From the NCBI GenBank assembly GCA_050287965.1, contig JBNKCX010000043.1, positions 9,033 through 73,032 of the forward strand: a stretch of DNA of 64,000 bases, given 5' to 3'. Position 1 is the stretch's first letter, and each line of letters starts with the position of its first letter. Shown piece by piece: positions 20,039 through 29,141 of the stretch. The DNA comes from CBFDBF01 sp050287965 (GTDB lineage Bacteria > Pseudomonadota > Gammaproteobacteria > Chromatiales > Chromatiaceae). The notes below the pieces were generated by a model. That model did not search any database, was not told the DNA's origin, and saw nothing but the letters and a program-made list of their open reading frames with translations. The translations under genes were made by a program, and so were the position numbers.

Positions 20039-20713
20039 TCAGTCCCGCTTTCTCAGCACATAGGTGCGCCACATGGCATAACCCGGAATAAAGTCCGCAT
20101 GACCCAGGATTTCAAAACCTGCCTGCCGGAACTCATTTTCCACAACGGCGCGCTCGAGCACGAAGCGATTCTGGTAGGCCTTGGCCGGCCGCTGTGCTTC
20201 CAACCGCTTGCGGCGCCATGCCTTGAAATTGCCGTCCACCCAGAGCGAGAGACAGACCGAGTCGCGGGTCACGCGATGGAACTCCCGATAGATCCGCAAA
20301 CGGTCTTCCGTCTTACCGATGTGGTGCAGAAGCCGCATGCAGAAGATGTTTTCCACAGCACCATCGGGCAGGTCTATGTCGAAAGCGGAAGTCTGGAACA
20401 GCTTGAACCGATTGCGAATCTTCGCGGGATGACTCTGGTCGGCAACCGCCACCATATTCTCGCTGTTGTCCGCCGCGTAAAGCTCCCGCTCCGGATCTTC
20501 CGCCAGCATCTCCCAGAAACGCCCGGCACCGCAGGGCAGATCGAGGATCGACTTCGGGTCACCCGCCATTCGCAGGGCATGGCGAGCCATCCGGTGCTCC
20601 CACCAGTTTGAAATGCGGCGCGCCGGCCCTGCCCGGTGTTTCGCGTGATAGGCCTGGGCGTGCTCCGGGGAATACTTCTCGGAAAATTGCAGTTTGGGCG
20701 CCTGTCTGGTCAA
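20039..20713 (-). CDS. Class I SAM-dependent methyltransferase
   Basis: A 224-residue methyltransferase with the SAM motif LDLPCGAGRFWEML and a following acidic YAADNSENM. The substrate is unknown; the neighbours (lpxL-like, LPS kinases, hldE) suggest a lipid or core-sugar target. I chose the TTG at 20713 because GGAGGT lies four bases upstream; the frame is open to another TTG at 20725. A hairpin with a T-run lies just before this ribosome-binding site. Confidence 0.8.
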   Translation of the reverse strand: MTRQAPKLQFSEKYSPEHAQAYHAKHRAGPARRISNWWEHRMARHALRMAGDPKSILDLPCGAGRFWEMLAEDPERELYAADNSENMVAVADQSHPAKIRNRFKLFQTSAFDIDLPDGAVENIFCMRLLHHIGKTEDRLRIYREFHRVTRDSVCLSLWVDGNFKAWRRKRLEAQRPAKAYQNRFVLERAVVENEFRQAGFEILGHADFIPGYAMWRTYVLRKRD

Positions 20714-20723
20714 GTCGACCTCC

Positions 20724-20767
20724 AAAAAAAGCAGTACGGGCCGCGGGACAATCCCGCGCGGGCCGTT
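20724..20767 (-). terminator. Terminator- or attenuator-like hairpin before the methyltransferase
   Basis: On the minus strand GCGGGA-TTG-TCCCGC forms a stem with additional outer pairs, followed after five bases by seven T residues. The T-run touches the GGAGGT ribosome-binding site of the methyltransferase. A second small hairpin (CGGGA/TCCCG) lies further upstream at about 20784-20797. It could terminate or attenuate the lpxL-like transcript. Confidence 0.45.
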
Positions 20768-20839
20768 ATGCTAGCCGATTTGGCGGGAAAAATCCCGATT
20801 CCCCCCACCCCAAAAGAGATGTCACGGGTTCGTGCCTTA

Positions 20840-21766
20840 TCAGGCATAGGGGGACGGATCACTCCGGTTGGGACGGGTCCGGAAACGGCGATGTACCCAC
20901 AGGTACTGATCCGGGTACCGCCGTACCCAGCGTTCGATAATATCGTTGATCCGCTGGGTATCCGCTTCGATGTCACCGGAGGGGAAATCCTCCAGGGCCG
21001 GCTCCAGAATCAGATCGTATCCGCCGCCGTCTTCCCGGCGCACCGCGCAGTAAGGAACCACCGCGGCCCCCGTCAACTTCGCCAGACGGGCGGTAGCGGA
21101 ATTGGTGGAGGCGATCTGGCCGAAGAATTTCACGAACGCCGCCTCCTTGCGGGAGGTATTCTGATCCTGCGCATACCAGACCACCTTGTTCTGTCTGAGG
21201 AGCCGGATCATCTCCCGTACGTTGTCCCGCCGTACCGATTTCTCCGTCCATCGCATCCGTCTCTCATATATGAACCGATCGAGGGCCGGATCGTCATGAG
21301 GCCGATACATGAAATAGGTGGGGTTAAACAGCGACAACAGGGTCGCCCCCATCTCCAAACTGGTGAAATGGGCGGACAGGGCGATTACTCCCCGCCCCTG
21401 CGCCTGGGCCGCCCGCAGATGCTCCAGCCCCTGGATATGCGCCAACCCCCGAAGCTGCGGTTCTCCGGCCCACCACAACCAGATACTCTCCAGCATCCCC
21501 ATGCCCAGTGCCCGGAAGTGTCGGCGCAATAACCGGCGCCGTTCCATCTCTCCAAGTTCCGGAAAACAGAGTTCCAGATTCCGCCCGGCGACTCGCCTCC
21601 GGCCTCCGGCGACATAAAACAGCATACCCCCGAATCCTCTACCGAGCGCCAATACAAAAGGATAGGGAAGCAACGCCAGCAAACGCAGCAGCCCGAGACC
21701 GAGCAGCAACAGCCCGGATCTCACCACCCGGAAAATCGAATCTATTATTTTTGGACGCCTATCCAC
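20840..21766 (-). CDS. LpxL/HtrB-family lipid A acyltransferase
   Basis: A membrane-associated acyltransferase that adds a secondary acyl chain to lipid A. The GTG at 21766 (308 residues) has GGGGA four to five bases upstream; the longer frame begins with TTG at 21811 and lacks a ribosome-binding site. An N-terminal hydrophobic helix at about 13-45 anchors it. The catalytic HX4E is His133 and Glu138 (HFTSLE), followed by YRPHDDPALDRFI and DQNTSRKEAAFVKFFG. It is the first gene of the left minus-strand LPS run, divergent from the sulfotransferase cassette. Confidence 0.88.
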   Translation of the reverse strand: MDRRPKIIDSIFRVVRSGLLLLGLGLLRLLALLPYPFVLALGRGFGGMLFYVAGGRRRVAGRNLELCFPELGEMERRRLLRRHFRALGMGMLESIWLWWAGEPQLRGLAHIQGLEHLRAAQAQGRGVIALSAHFTSLEMGATLLSLFNPTYFMYRPHDDPALDRFIYERRMRWTEKSVRRDNVREMIRLLRQNKVVWYAQDQNTSRKEAAFVKFFGQIASTNSATARLAKLTGAAVVPYCAVRREDGGGYDLILEPALEDFPSGDIEADTQRINDIIERWVRRYPDQYLWVHRRFRTRPNRSDPSPYA

Positions 21767-21896
21767 TTTATCCCCGCGTTTTTCAGCCTTCCCCCATACC
21801 CGCAATCCCAAGAATTTCCATTTTTCATTATTCCATAGTTAAATACATTATCAGAGACCGCCCGCGCATCATCTTCCCTATAAATAACAAATAGTT

Positions 21897-22757
21897 ATGA
21901 GTATCAACCAAATAATCTACGTCCTCTCCACCAATTATGCCGGATCCCATTTTTTGGTACTGCAACTGGCGGCTCACAGCAAGTGCATATCGGTGGGTGA
22001 ACTGCATCGTTTTGACCCGAAATCAGCCCGACGCAAACAGGCCTGCCATATATGCAATACCGACGAAGAGTGCCCGCTTTTTCAAGGTCTTTATGGTCAG
22101 CCGGTGGAAAGGCTTCATCCTGCTCTCATGGACAACGTAAGCAGGTTTTTTCCGGAAGTCGATACCCTGATCGATAACTCAAAAAAGACCGCCTGGGCAA
22201 AAAAATTCCTCGATCTCCCGGACATTCAGCAGAAATATATTCACCTAATCAGAGACCCCCGGGCGCTGGTTCGGCGCTGGATGATGAATTACGATTCCCG
22301 CGCTGAAAAAAACAAGGTCCGGCGACTTATCGCCCGTCGTTGCTGGCCCAGGACCTGGAATATTCTTACCGGTAGCGAGGCAAATGTATATGCCTGGAAA
22401 TGGGTGCACCAGAACAGACTCATCACCGATTTCCTGAGCAGGAACGGACTTGATCACAAGCTGATCACCTATCACGATCTGGTATTCAAGCCGGACGAGA
22501 TCCTGCGGAACATCATGGCCTGGGCGGGGCATGAATATGAACCTGACCAGAAAGAGTATTGGAAATTCACCCATCACGGTTCCCAAAAACCGCAATATAT
22601 GAAACCGCCGAAGGAAGGCGATAAGCGCTTCGACCAGCGCTGGAAGGACTATCTTGATGACGAAATTCAAGCGGAGATACTCGGGCATGCAGCCATTAAC
22701 GACTACCTCGCTTCCTTGAATCTCTCGTTGACGGATGCCGGAATTATTTCCCGTTAA
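21897..22757 (+). CDS. Sulfotransferase family protein
   Basis: A 286-residue enzyme expected to transfer sulfate from PAPS to a glycan or other small acceptor. The N-terminal VLSTNYAGSHFL fits the 5'-phosphosulfate loop, and IHLIRDPRALVRRW is the 3'-phosphate-binding motif. LIDNSKKTAWAKKFL precedes it as in bacterial sulfotransferases. A CX2C...CX8C-like stretch at about 47-60 may bind metal. It is the first gene of a three-gene plus-strand cassette. PAPS could come from cysC at 47.2 kb. Base composition is less GC-rich than the LPS genes to its left. Confidence 0.82.
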   Translation: MSINQIIYVLSTNYAGSHFLVLQLAAHSKCISVGELHRFDPKSARRKQACHICNTDEECPLFQGLYGQPVERLHPALMDNVSRFFPEVDTLIDNSKKTAWAKKFLDLPDIQQKYIHLIRDPRALVRRWMMNYDSRAEKNKVRRLIARRCWPRTWNILTGSEANVYAWKWVHQNRLITDFLSRNGLDHKLITYHDLVFKPDEILRNIMAWAGHEYEPDQKEYWKFTHHGSQKPQYMKPPKEGDKRFDQRWKDYLDDEIQAEILGHAAINDYLASLNLSLTDAGIISR

Positions 22758-22813
22758 GCCGCTCATGGTGTTTAAATCTTTCGCTGGATGGATATGATGC
22801 CCGGAATCGACAT

Positions 22814-24142
22814 ATGAAATATCAGATCGTCTGCTTTGACTGCGGAAACACCGTGAATGGATTCGGGGACTGGTACCGGAACGGCCAATGCTGTCCGAAG
22901 TGCGGTTCCCTATACGCTGATATTCGCTATTCAGCCGCGAAGAATGATTTTCTTTCCGCCCTTGACGACAACTCACCGGCAGGAAAGGGTATCTGGCGTT
23001 ATTTCGATTTTCTGCCTTTGCATACGCTAACCAACTCGGTAACCGCCGGGGAAGGTTGCGTCGCGGTTGAGCGCTGGCGGTTTCTGGAAGATATCGCCGG
23101 AAAAGCGGGTCTGGATATGGAGGTTTACGCGCACCGTCATGACAACAACCCGGCAACCGGAACATTCAAGGATCTTGCCGGGGCGGCAATCGGCAGCGTT
23201 CTGAAGGAAACAGGTATCCGCTCATATGTTGTCGCCACTACCGGAAATATCGGCGTAGCCCTTTCAAGATACCTCGCTGATGCCGGCGTTTCCCTGCATG
23301 TGTTTGTACCTGAGACCAGCTCGTCGCTGCACGATGCCGAAATAAGTTGTTTCGGACAAAAGGTATTCAGAGTACGCGGTGATTATTCGGCCGCAAAAAA
23401 AATGGCCGCCGCTTTCGCGGAAAAATACGAAATACCCCTGTCCCCGAACAGCTACGACCCTATACGCATAGAGGCAAAGAAAACCATCGCCTATGAATGG
23501 TATCGCCAATTGGACGAATTCCCGACCGTATATATTCAGGCCCTTAGCGGGGGTACGGGACCTCTTGGCATAGCGAAAGGATGCAGTGATCTCGCGGAAA
23601 TGGGGCTGATAAACAATACCCCTCGATTCCTGATGGTTCAATCGGACTGCTGCAACCCGATGGAAATTTCCTGGAATGCGGCCAAACAGTCGGGTTTCAA
23701 GGATGGCTGGGAAAACGAATACTCTGTCGTCAGCAATCCGGCAACCGCTATTTCAACATTAGCCACCGGAAACCCCATGCTGTATCCGCTCGTTGCCAGG
23801 CTGGCGAAAAACAGCGGCGGCGAAATAACATCCTATCCGGAGTCATCGATTACGGACATCGCCCGCCTAGTGGCATATGAGGTTGCGGTACGTATCGGCC
23901 CCGCGGCCGCAATCGGCGTCGGCGGCTTTTTCAAGGCCCTGAACAGCGGATACCTGAGAGACGGCGATCGAATCGTCATCGCCATTGGGGAAGGGATAAG
24001 GCGTTCTCCCGAATTCATGGAAAGCCTCACCTATACGTCCGATACGGTATCGGATCTGTCCGATTGCTACGTTGTGTCCAGATCGGACTATGGAGCAATG
24101 CTGCGGGAACGGATCGCCGCCTTACATAATCTTCCCCTATAA
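22814..24142 (+). CDS. Threonine-synthase-like PLP enzyme with N-terminal zinc ribbon
   Basis: A 442-residue fold-type II PLP enzyme. Cys7, Cys10, Cys27 and Cys30 form a zinc ribbon. Lys119 in ATGTFKDLAG is the expected PLP lysine, ATTGNIGVALSRY is the substrate loop, and IQALSGGTGPLGIAKG is a later glycine-rich loop. The organism's housekeeping threonine synthase would normally lie near homoserine genes, so this copy, between a sulfotransferase and an asparagine-synthetase-like gene, is probably specialised. It may supply threonine or a related amino acid for surface modification, or perform another beta/gamma replacement. Confidence 0.8.
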   Translation: MKYQIVCFDCGNTVNGFGDWYRNGQCCPKCGSLYADIRYSAAKNDFLSALDDNSPAGKGIWRYFDFLPLHTLTNSVTAGEGCVAVERWRFLEDIAGKAGLDMEVYAHRHDNNPATGTFKDLAGAAIGSVLKETGIRSYVVATTGNIGVALSRYLADAGVSLHVFVPETSSSLHDAEISCFGQKVFRVRGDYSAAKKMAAAFAEKYEIPLSPNSYDPIRIEAKKTIAYEWYRQLDEFPTVYIQALSGGTGPLGIAKGCSDLAEMGLINNTPRFLMVQSDCCNPMEISWNAAKQSGFKDGWENEYSVVSNPATAISTLATGNPMLYPLVARLAKNSGGEITSYPESSITDIARLVAYEVAVRIGPAAAIGVGGFFKALNSGYLRDGDRIVIAIGEGIRRSPEFMESLTYTSDTVSDLSDCYVVSRSDYGAMLRERIAALHNLPL

Positions 24143-24165
24143 ACCCGGATTCCAAACGATCGCTC

Positions 24166-26034
24166 ATGGCCGACATAACAATAAGTGGCAATAACCTCAA
24201 TCTGACAAAGGACCATTGGGAGGAAGTTATTGAGCACGCCGACTCTATTTGTAGAATTATTCTCGTCGGCATTATACGGGCGCAAAAATCCTCCCTTCCC
24301 GGGAGGCTTGAGGGGATTCTTTCCAGCAAGGGAGACGGGAGAAAAAATGCGATAAGGGAGTTTTTTCTCCAGGTCAACGGTGACTATGCCCTTGTCATCG
24401 AGGAAGAAAAGACCGTTTCTCTGTTTCTTGGTTATTCCTACCCCCAGTATTATATTCTGACCGGACGGGAAAACGGCATCCTCTTAACTCAGAACGAGGC
24501 AACCGCCCTACTTGACGGCTTTAACCAGGAACGACTGTTCCTGCGATACGCCAGCAGGCAGGGGCTGTTTATCCCCAAGGGCATCGGAAAGGCCGTATCC
24601 GATTATCTGCTCCCGGGCATGGCGTTAATCTTTGACAAGGAAAAAGAGGAATACGAACAGACCTGGATTATTGAAATAGGGGACTTCTGCACCAGGGATG
24701 ACCATGAAAGTCTGGCCGGAGAGATCGCCGACGCCTTTGTCGACGAATTGGAATCCTTCAGATTTCTCGAGGGAAATCTGAAATTGGAACTGTCTTCCGG
24801 CGTTGACTCGGCCCTGATACTGGCCGCCGCCCATACCTCCGGCATCGACATACAACCGGTCAATTACAGGCCTTCTATACGCTCCGGAGAAAGCGCCGGC
24901 GCAAAAAGAATGGCGGACCATTTCAATCTACCCCTGACAATGCTGTATCGCGGTCCCGGCAGCGCGGACCATCTCTTTACCGCGGATACGGATATAACGG
25001 CCTATCTGAATAAAATGGAGCCCCTTTTAAAAACCGGTTCCGCAATGTTTATACTGGACAATGTATCGCTGTTGTCCGCTTATGAATTCGGCTTCCATAA
25101 CGCACTCCAGGGATCCTCCTATCCTACTGCGTTATGCATCGCGCATTACACCTCCTACCCGAAACACAAATCGTTCTCCAGCAAAAAGTTCATCCCGAAC
25201 GTCAATCACGAAAAGAGACACTTTTTTTCCATTGACTATACGAAGTTCAGGCTAAACCAGGATGATTATGAGGATATCTGGGGGATAGGTGACAGGTATC
25301 CCTTCATTGACCCTTATTATTGGGAGTTTCTTAATCCCTGCTTTACCGGAACATCAAAAAGCAGCTCGATGCACCACATATTGACGGAACTTATCGATAC
25401 AAACGATTCGATATTAGCGCAGGGGTTGCGCTCTCGGGGCTACGCGATAATCGACAAAATTCTCCTTGATCCCGACACCCGGACGGCGCTTTCCAGTCCC
25501 TCAGCCCACTGGGCATCGAAGCTGATGAAGCTGATAGTCTTTATCCATAATAATTGCTGGGCGACCTCGAAGACCTTCAACTACAGACGTGCCGGCCTCA
25601 TGAGCGAGTTTCAGGCGGGATTAAGTTCAAACATCCTTACCCGGCTTCTAAACGTGCAGATCGACGACAAATTGGTCAACTACCCCAAGTGGCACATATT
25701 CCGCGCATTTGAACTGCTCGCCGGAAAAAGCTTCTTCGAGATCTCCTATGTCTCAAGCAATCTTTCATTTGCCCGTTCTGAGCTGCTGAAGAAGATCCGA
25801 TATAAACTTGCCGGGGCCGATTCGGAAAGGCCCACCTTAATAGAAAACCGGTCTGTCTGGAAATATTTGGAGGATAAGCATCTGGAGAACGCTCATGGCT
25901 CAATCCTTGAGACGCACGGTTTGGACTCGAAACTCAGATCGACGGTGGCGGTAAAGGATCAGAACCTTTCCAAAGGCACCAGGTTCTGGTATCTCAATAA
26001 CATACTCAACATTTCCAGCCTGAAAACCGGTTAA
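24166..26034 (+). CDS. Asparagine-synthetase-like ATP-dependent ligase lacking the glutaminase Cys
   Basis: A 622-residue protein of the class II amidotransferase/asparagine synthetase B fold. The N-terminal half (about 1-175) resembles the glutaminase domain but has no Cys2 nucleophile; it starts MADITISG. The PP-loop LSSGVDSA is at 209-216, so adenylation of a carboxylate is likely. Beta-lactam synthetase and lasso-peptide cyclase are known relatives without the Cys that form amides without glutamine. It lies 23 bp after the threonine-synthase-like gene. A role in amide-linking an amino acid to a surface sugar is inference only. Confidence 0.75.
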   Translation: MADITISGNNLNLTKDHWEEVIEHADSICRIILVGIIRAQKSSLPGRLEGILSSKGDGRKNAIREFFLQVNGDYALVIEEEKTVSLFLGYSYPQYYILTGRENGILLTQNEATALLDGFNQERLFLRYASRQGLFIPKGIGKAVSDYLLPGMALIFDKEKEEYEQTWIIEIGDFCTRDDHESLAGEIADAFVDELESFRFLEGNLKLELSSGVDSALILAAAHTSGIDIQPVNYRPSIRSGESAGAKRMADHFNLPLTMLYRGPGSADHLFTADTDITAYLNKMEPLLKTGSAMFILDNVSLLSAYEFGFHNALQGSSYPTALCIAHYTSYPKHKSFSSKKFIPNVNHEKRHFFSIDYTKFRLNQDDYEDIWGIGDRYPFIDPYYWEFLNPCFTGTSKSSSMHHILTELIDTNDSILAQGLRSRGYAIIDKILLDPDTRTALSSPSAHWASKLMKLIVFIHNNCWATSKTFNYRRAGLMSEFQAGLSSNILTRLLNVQIDDKLVNYPKWHIFRAFELLAGKSFFEISYVSSNLSFARSELLKKIRYKLAGADSERPTLIENRSVWKYLEDKHLENAHGSILETHGLDSKLRSTVAVKDQNLSKGTRFWYLNNILNISSLKTG

Positions 26035-26106
26035 CGACCACAAGCCGCCGAGACACCTCGGGGCGCGTGGAATCTTCGGCACCCCTCAGGAGCAGAGCCG
26101 GCAATC

Positions 26107-26847
26107 TCAGTCCTCGCCAATGCGTTGAAATACCACTAAAGAGTGCGGGCGGTTGTCACCGGATTCCGGCGACCATTCCTTTTCCGGCTGCAATAATTTA
26201 ACTATCGAGAACCCGTACTTCTGGATATTCTTCAGCCAGGATCTGGGATAACTCCCCCTGTTAAAACTAACGTTCGCGAGCACAATATACTTGTTGCTAA
26301 TCCGGCACAGGTGTTTCTCAATATTACAGAATGGGGATGTATGCTCAATTGATATTCCGTGGGTGAAAATGATGTCGAAAAGCCTGTCTGGGACGGTGGG
26401 CAGATACTCCTCAAAGGAAAGCCAGCTGCAGGTAACTTTATCTGCCAGCTCCGGAAAATATTTCCTCATCGCCTCTTCACAGGACTTGTTCACATCCACG
26501 CCATATAGATCACCGATCCCTTTTTTGTGCAGCTCGTTCAAGTGCCTTCCCACATTGCAGCCCAGATCGAGTATCCTTAAGTTCTTCTCATCCCCCGCCC
26601 TGCGTATCACCTCGTCAATAAGCGGCATACTTGTCGGCGAAAGATCAACATATAACGACATCCCTCTCTTACCGAATTCACCCCGAGAACCCCAGTATTT
26701 CGCACCCTTTGCACTCTGCTTGCCCAGTTTTATCGCTCTATAGATGGCGAACAACACCGGATTAGAATTAATAAATTTTCTGAACCGGTTATATTTCGGG
26801 TTAATGGCCGCCAGTGCCATGTTTTCAGTCCACTTCTTCATTCTCAT
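26107..26847 (-). CDS. Class I SAM-dependent methyltransferase
   Basis: A 246-residue methyltransferase with motif I LRILDLGCNVGRHLNEL and a following YGVDVNKSCEEAM. The preceding basic segment (RFRKFINSNPVLFAIYRAIKLGKQ, given here only as a region, residues 21-44) could contact membrane or glycan. The ATG overlaps the upstream stop as ATGA, so it is translationally coupled to the surface-carbohydrate gene. It is the last gene of the minus-strand nonulosonate locus. The target sugar is unknown. Confidence 0.8.
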   Translation of the reverse strand: MRMKKWTENMALAAINPKYNRFRKFINSNPVLFAIYRAIKLGKQSAKGAKYWGSRGEFGKRGMSLYVDLSPTSMPLIDEVIRRAGDEKNLRILDLGCNVGRHLNELHKKGIGDLYGVDVNKSCEEAMRKYFPELADKVTCSWLSFEEYLPTVPDRLFDIIFTHGISIEHTSPFCNIEKHLCRISNKYIVLANVSFNRGSYPRSWLKNIQKYGFSIVKLLQPEKEWSPESGDNRPHSLVVFQRIGED

Positions 26848-28283
26848 TCGACTCGGTTGGAATTAGGGGAAAAATCGGTTCCATTTTCCGCAATGCAATA
26901 CAGATCGGGCGCAATCTCCCTGGAACGCACATTTGACAGGACATCGATCATACCGGACAGCCCGGCAAGATAACCGCATATTTCTTCATTGGATGTCCCC
27001 GGCCATTTCTGACGACTTCTCTGCCGCGATCTTTCATGTCTGTCGGATCTCATATATTTAAAAATATTCAGGCTCCTGCGAATTTTCCTCCATGCCTCGT
27101 GGCTCCTCACCCGCGCGGCACGCAAATTCCCCCAGGAAAGATCGATGGCATCCTCATCCCATTCTATACCATCGATAATATCCAGAATCCTCTCGCTCGC
27201 AAATTTGCCTTCCACGGAGCATATATATTGCTCCGCCTCGCTGTTGTGAAGATAGCAACTGTCCGGATCCTGAACGGATTGCCGAATAAACCCCATCAAG
27301 CTGTCTTCATCTTTTGCCACCGGACCAATCCTTGTTGAAGGGTGCGTATCAAAGGTGTCGCTCCAGTCCGGATGAAACGCTACGGCGCAACGCCCGAGTA
27401 TTCTTGCCTCCACCCCGGTGCTGCATCCATGATGAAAAATCGCATCCGCCCCAAGCAACCAAGGGGTCGGACTACCCTCGTATATGACATGCGCGTTAAC
27501 AATTCCCTTCACCGCCTGATTCCAGAACTCGTGATCATCCGTAGGATGGGGTCTGATAATAATGGCATGCCCGGGAATTTCCTTTCGTATGCGCTCAAGA
27601 ACGGCGACAAACCTGAGCAGATTGCTCCGTTGGTGAGCAATCAATCCCTCCAGGTACCGCCGATCCTCATCATTGTCGATATAGCCGTACTTTTCCGCCT
27701 GCTCTATAACAAAATTCTCGCCTTTTACGTTTATGACACTGGAAAAGTTTGAAGGAAGCAATATATAGCGCCCGAATCGTGCTTGAATATCCGCCACGGC
27801 ATCCGCATACATCTTATTCAGCTCCCGGCGCCAAAGGTCAGCACGCGGCGTCCCGGTAGCGAAAACTTTTTCCGCGTGAGCCGGATAATAATCTCTAATC
27901 ATCTGCGCCTGCCGTTCTCCCCAGGCGAATACACAGTCCACCAGGCCGAGCGTCTCTTCACTCATCCTGGTCTGCAACCAATTTTCCGGGTCCTTGAATA
28001 TCGCGAAGCTTTCTTCATCCATAACACTGGTTTTCAGCCCGCAAGACTTATAGCGCCGCAGGGCTTTAACCTTATTTACTGATATGGATTTCTCCATAAG
28101 CATTCCCTGCGGCAAACAACTCAGCCATTTCCTGAACGTCCCATAGTCTCCAAGAAGCACTTTGTATCCCCTGACCGCAGCCATGCCCGCAAGAAATACT
28201 TTGGCATCAAATTCCCTGCTTTTATTCTCGATCGGAAGAAATAACCACCGGCCTTTAACGGCCTCGCCAGGCATACTATTCAT
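26844..28283 (-). CDS. Surface carbohydrate biosynthesis protein (CDP-glycerol transferase-like fold)
   Basis: A 479-residue protein resembling the family annotated as surface carbohydrate biosynthesis protein. The N-terminal LPIENKSREFDAKVFLA is characteristic. A GT-B-like C-terminal half has IIIRPHPTDDHEFW, then HHGCSTGVEA and GRCAVAF, as in CDP-glycerol glycerophosphotransferases and related sugar-transferring enzymes. It is probably a transferase assembling the nonulosonate-containing glycan. It is separated from the NeuA-like gene by 174 bp and is coupled to the methyltransferase downstream. Confidence 0.75.
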   Translation of the reverse strand: MNSMPGEAVKGRWLFLPIENKSREFDAKVFLAGMAAVRGYKVLLGDYGTFRKWLSCLPQGMLMEKSISVNKVKALRRYKSCGLKTSVMDEESFAIFKDPENWLQTRMSEETLGLVDCVFAWGERQAQMIRDYYPAHAEKVFATGTPRADLWRRELNKMYADAVADIQARFGRYILLPSNFSSVINVKGENFVIEQAEKYGYIDNDEDRRYLEGLIAHQRSNLLRFVAVLERIRKEIPGHAIIIRPHPTDDHEFWNQAVKGIVNAHVIYEGSPTPWLLGADAIFHHGCSTGVEARILGRCAVAFHPDWSDTFDTHPSTRIGPVAKDEDSLMGFIRQSVQDPDSCYLHNSEAEQYICSVEGKFASERILDIIDGIEWDEDAIDLSWGNLRAARVRSHEAWRKIRRSLNIFKYMRSDRHERSRQRSRQKWPGTSNEEICGYLAGLSGMIDVLSNVRSREIAPDLYCIAENGTDFSPNSNRVE

Positions 28284-28457
28284 GGTATTTGCGTAATCCT
28301 AATCTGAGCACAAGATTGCCGGTTCAATTTTCACCCTACCTATCTGCTCCGATAACACCAGGAATTACAAAAAAATATGCGGGATTATCACGCGACAAAT
28401 CCGGCCGACATCAGAAGCCAACCGGAACAAGAGACATCATAAAGCACGGAAAACACA

Positions 28458-29141
28458 TCAGGAATCGTTCCTGGACCTGAATATCGCGTCCATTACCTGA
28501 AAATCTTCCTGCGTGTCTATATCAATGGAACGGTATTTCGGCATCCTGTAGGCGCCGGTATTGCTCCCCATCAATTCCCTGTCCCGAAGAAATTGCTCGG
28601 TGCGGCACCAATTGATTGCACCATTCTCTACCACGAAATTCGGCAACTCCTGCCCCTTCGCATGGGCGATTTCCGGCCATTGATAACGGAGGCGGCCGGC
28701 TTCGTCCGCAATGAGCGCCGCGTGGGGATAGAAAAAATACTCCGTCACCGAAACAACATAATCAAAACCTGTCTGTAATATTTGGTAACTCCGCTGTATA
28801 TCATCCGCAGTGCGTAGAGCGGAAGTCGCCGTCAGAACACAAAAACAATCGATCGGCGCCTCCCGGGAGAGTTCTTCAATCACATGAACACACACATCTC
28901 TCACGCGGGCGGAATCGGATGCCAGCTCGGGAGGACGCCGCAAAACATCCGCACCCGCGGCCTCGCCCACCCGCGCAACCTCCTCATCTTCGGTGGAAAC
29001 AATAACCCGTTCGAATACCCCGCTCTGCAACGCGGCTTCCACCGTGTATGCCAGCAAAGGCTTGCCGTTCAACTCCAGGATATTCTTGCGCGGCAGACGC
29101 TTGGACCCTCCGCGCGCGGGGATTATTGCCAGACGGTTCAC
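28458..29141 (-). CDS. Acylneuraminate cytidylyltransferase-like (NeuA/PseF family), second copy
   Basis: A 227-residue CMP-sugar synthetase expected to activate a nonulosonic acid with CTP. The N-terminal IIPARGGSKRLPRKN is the nucleotide-binding signature; VIVSTEDEEVA and CVLTATSALRTADDI follow the family. It differs clearly from the PseF copy at 33.9-34.6 kb, so two different sugars may be activated. It starts with GTG overlapping the stop of the NeuB-like gene (GTGA). The sugar specificity cannot be read from the sequence. Confidence 0.83.
   Translation of the reverse strand: MNRLAIIPARGGSKRLPRKNILELNGKPLLAYTVEAALQSGVFERVIVSTEDEEVARVGEAAGADVLRRPPELASDSARVRDVCVHVIEELSREAPIDCFCVLTATSALRTADDIQRSYQILQTGFDYVVSVTEYFFYPHAALIADEAGRLRYQWPEIAHAKGQELPNFVVENGAINWCRTEQFLRDRELMGSNTGAYRMPKYRSIDIDTQEDFQVMDAIFRSRNDS

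Noticed and set aside
21089..21099. GGCGGTAGCGG resembling the ops element of RfaH-controlled operons (also at 17549-17559)
   Set aside because: Both copies lie inside minus-strand coding sequences, on the antisense strand, with one mismatch and no JUMPStart context.
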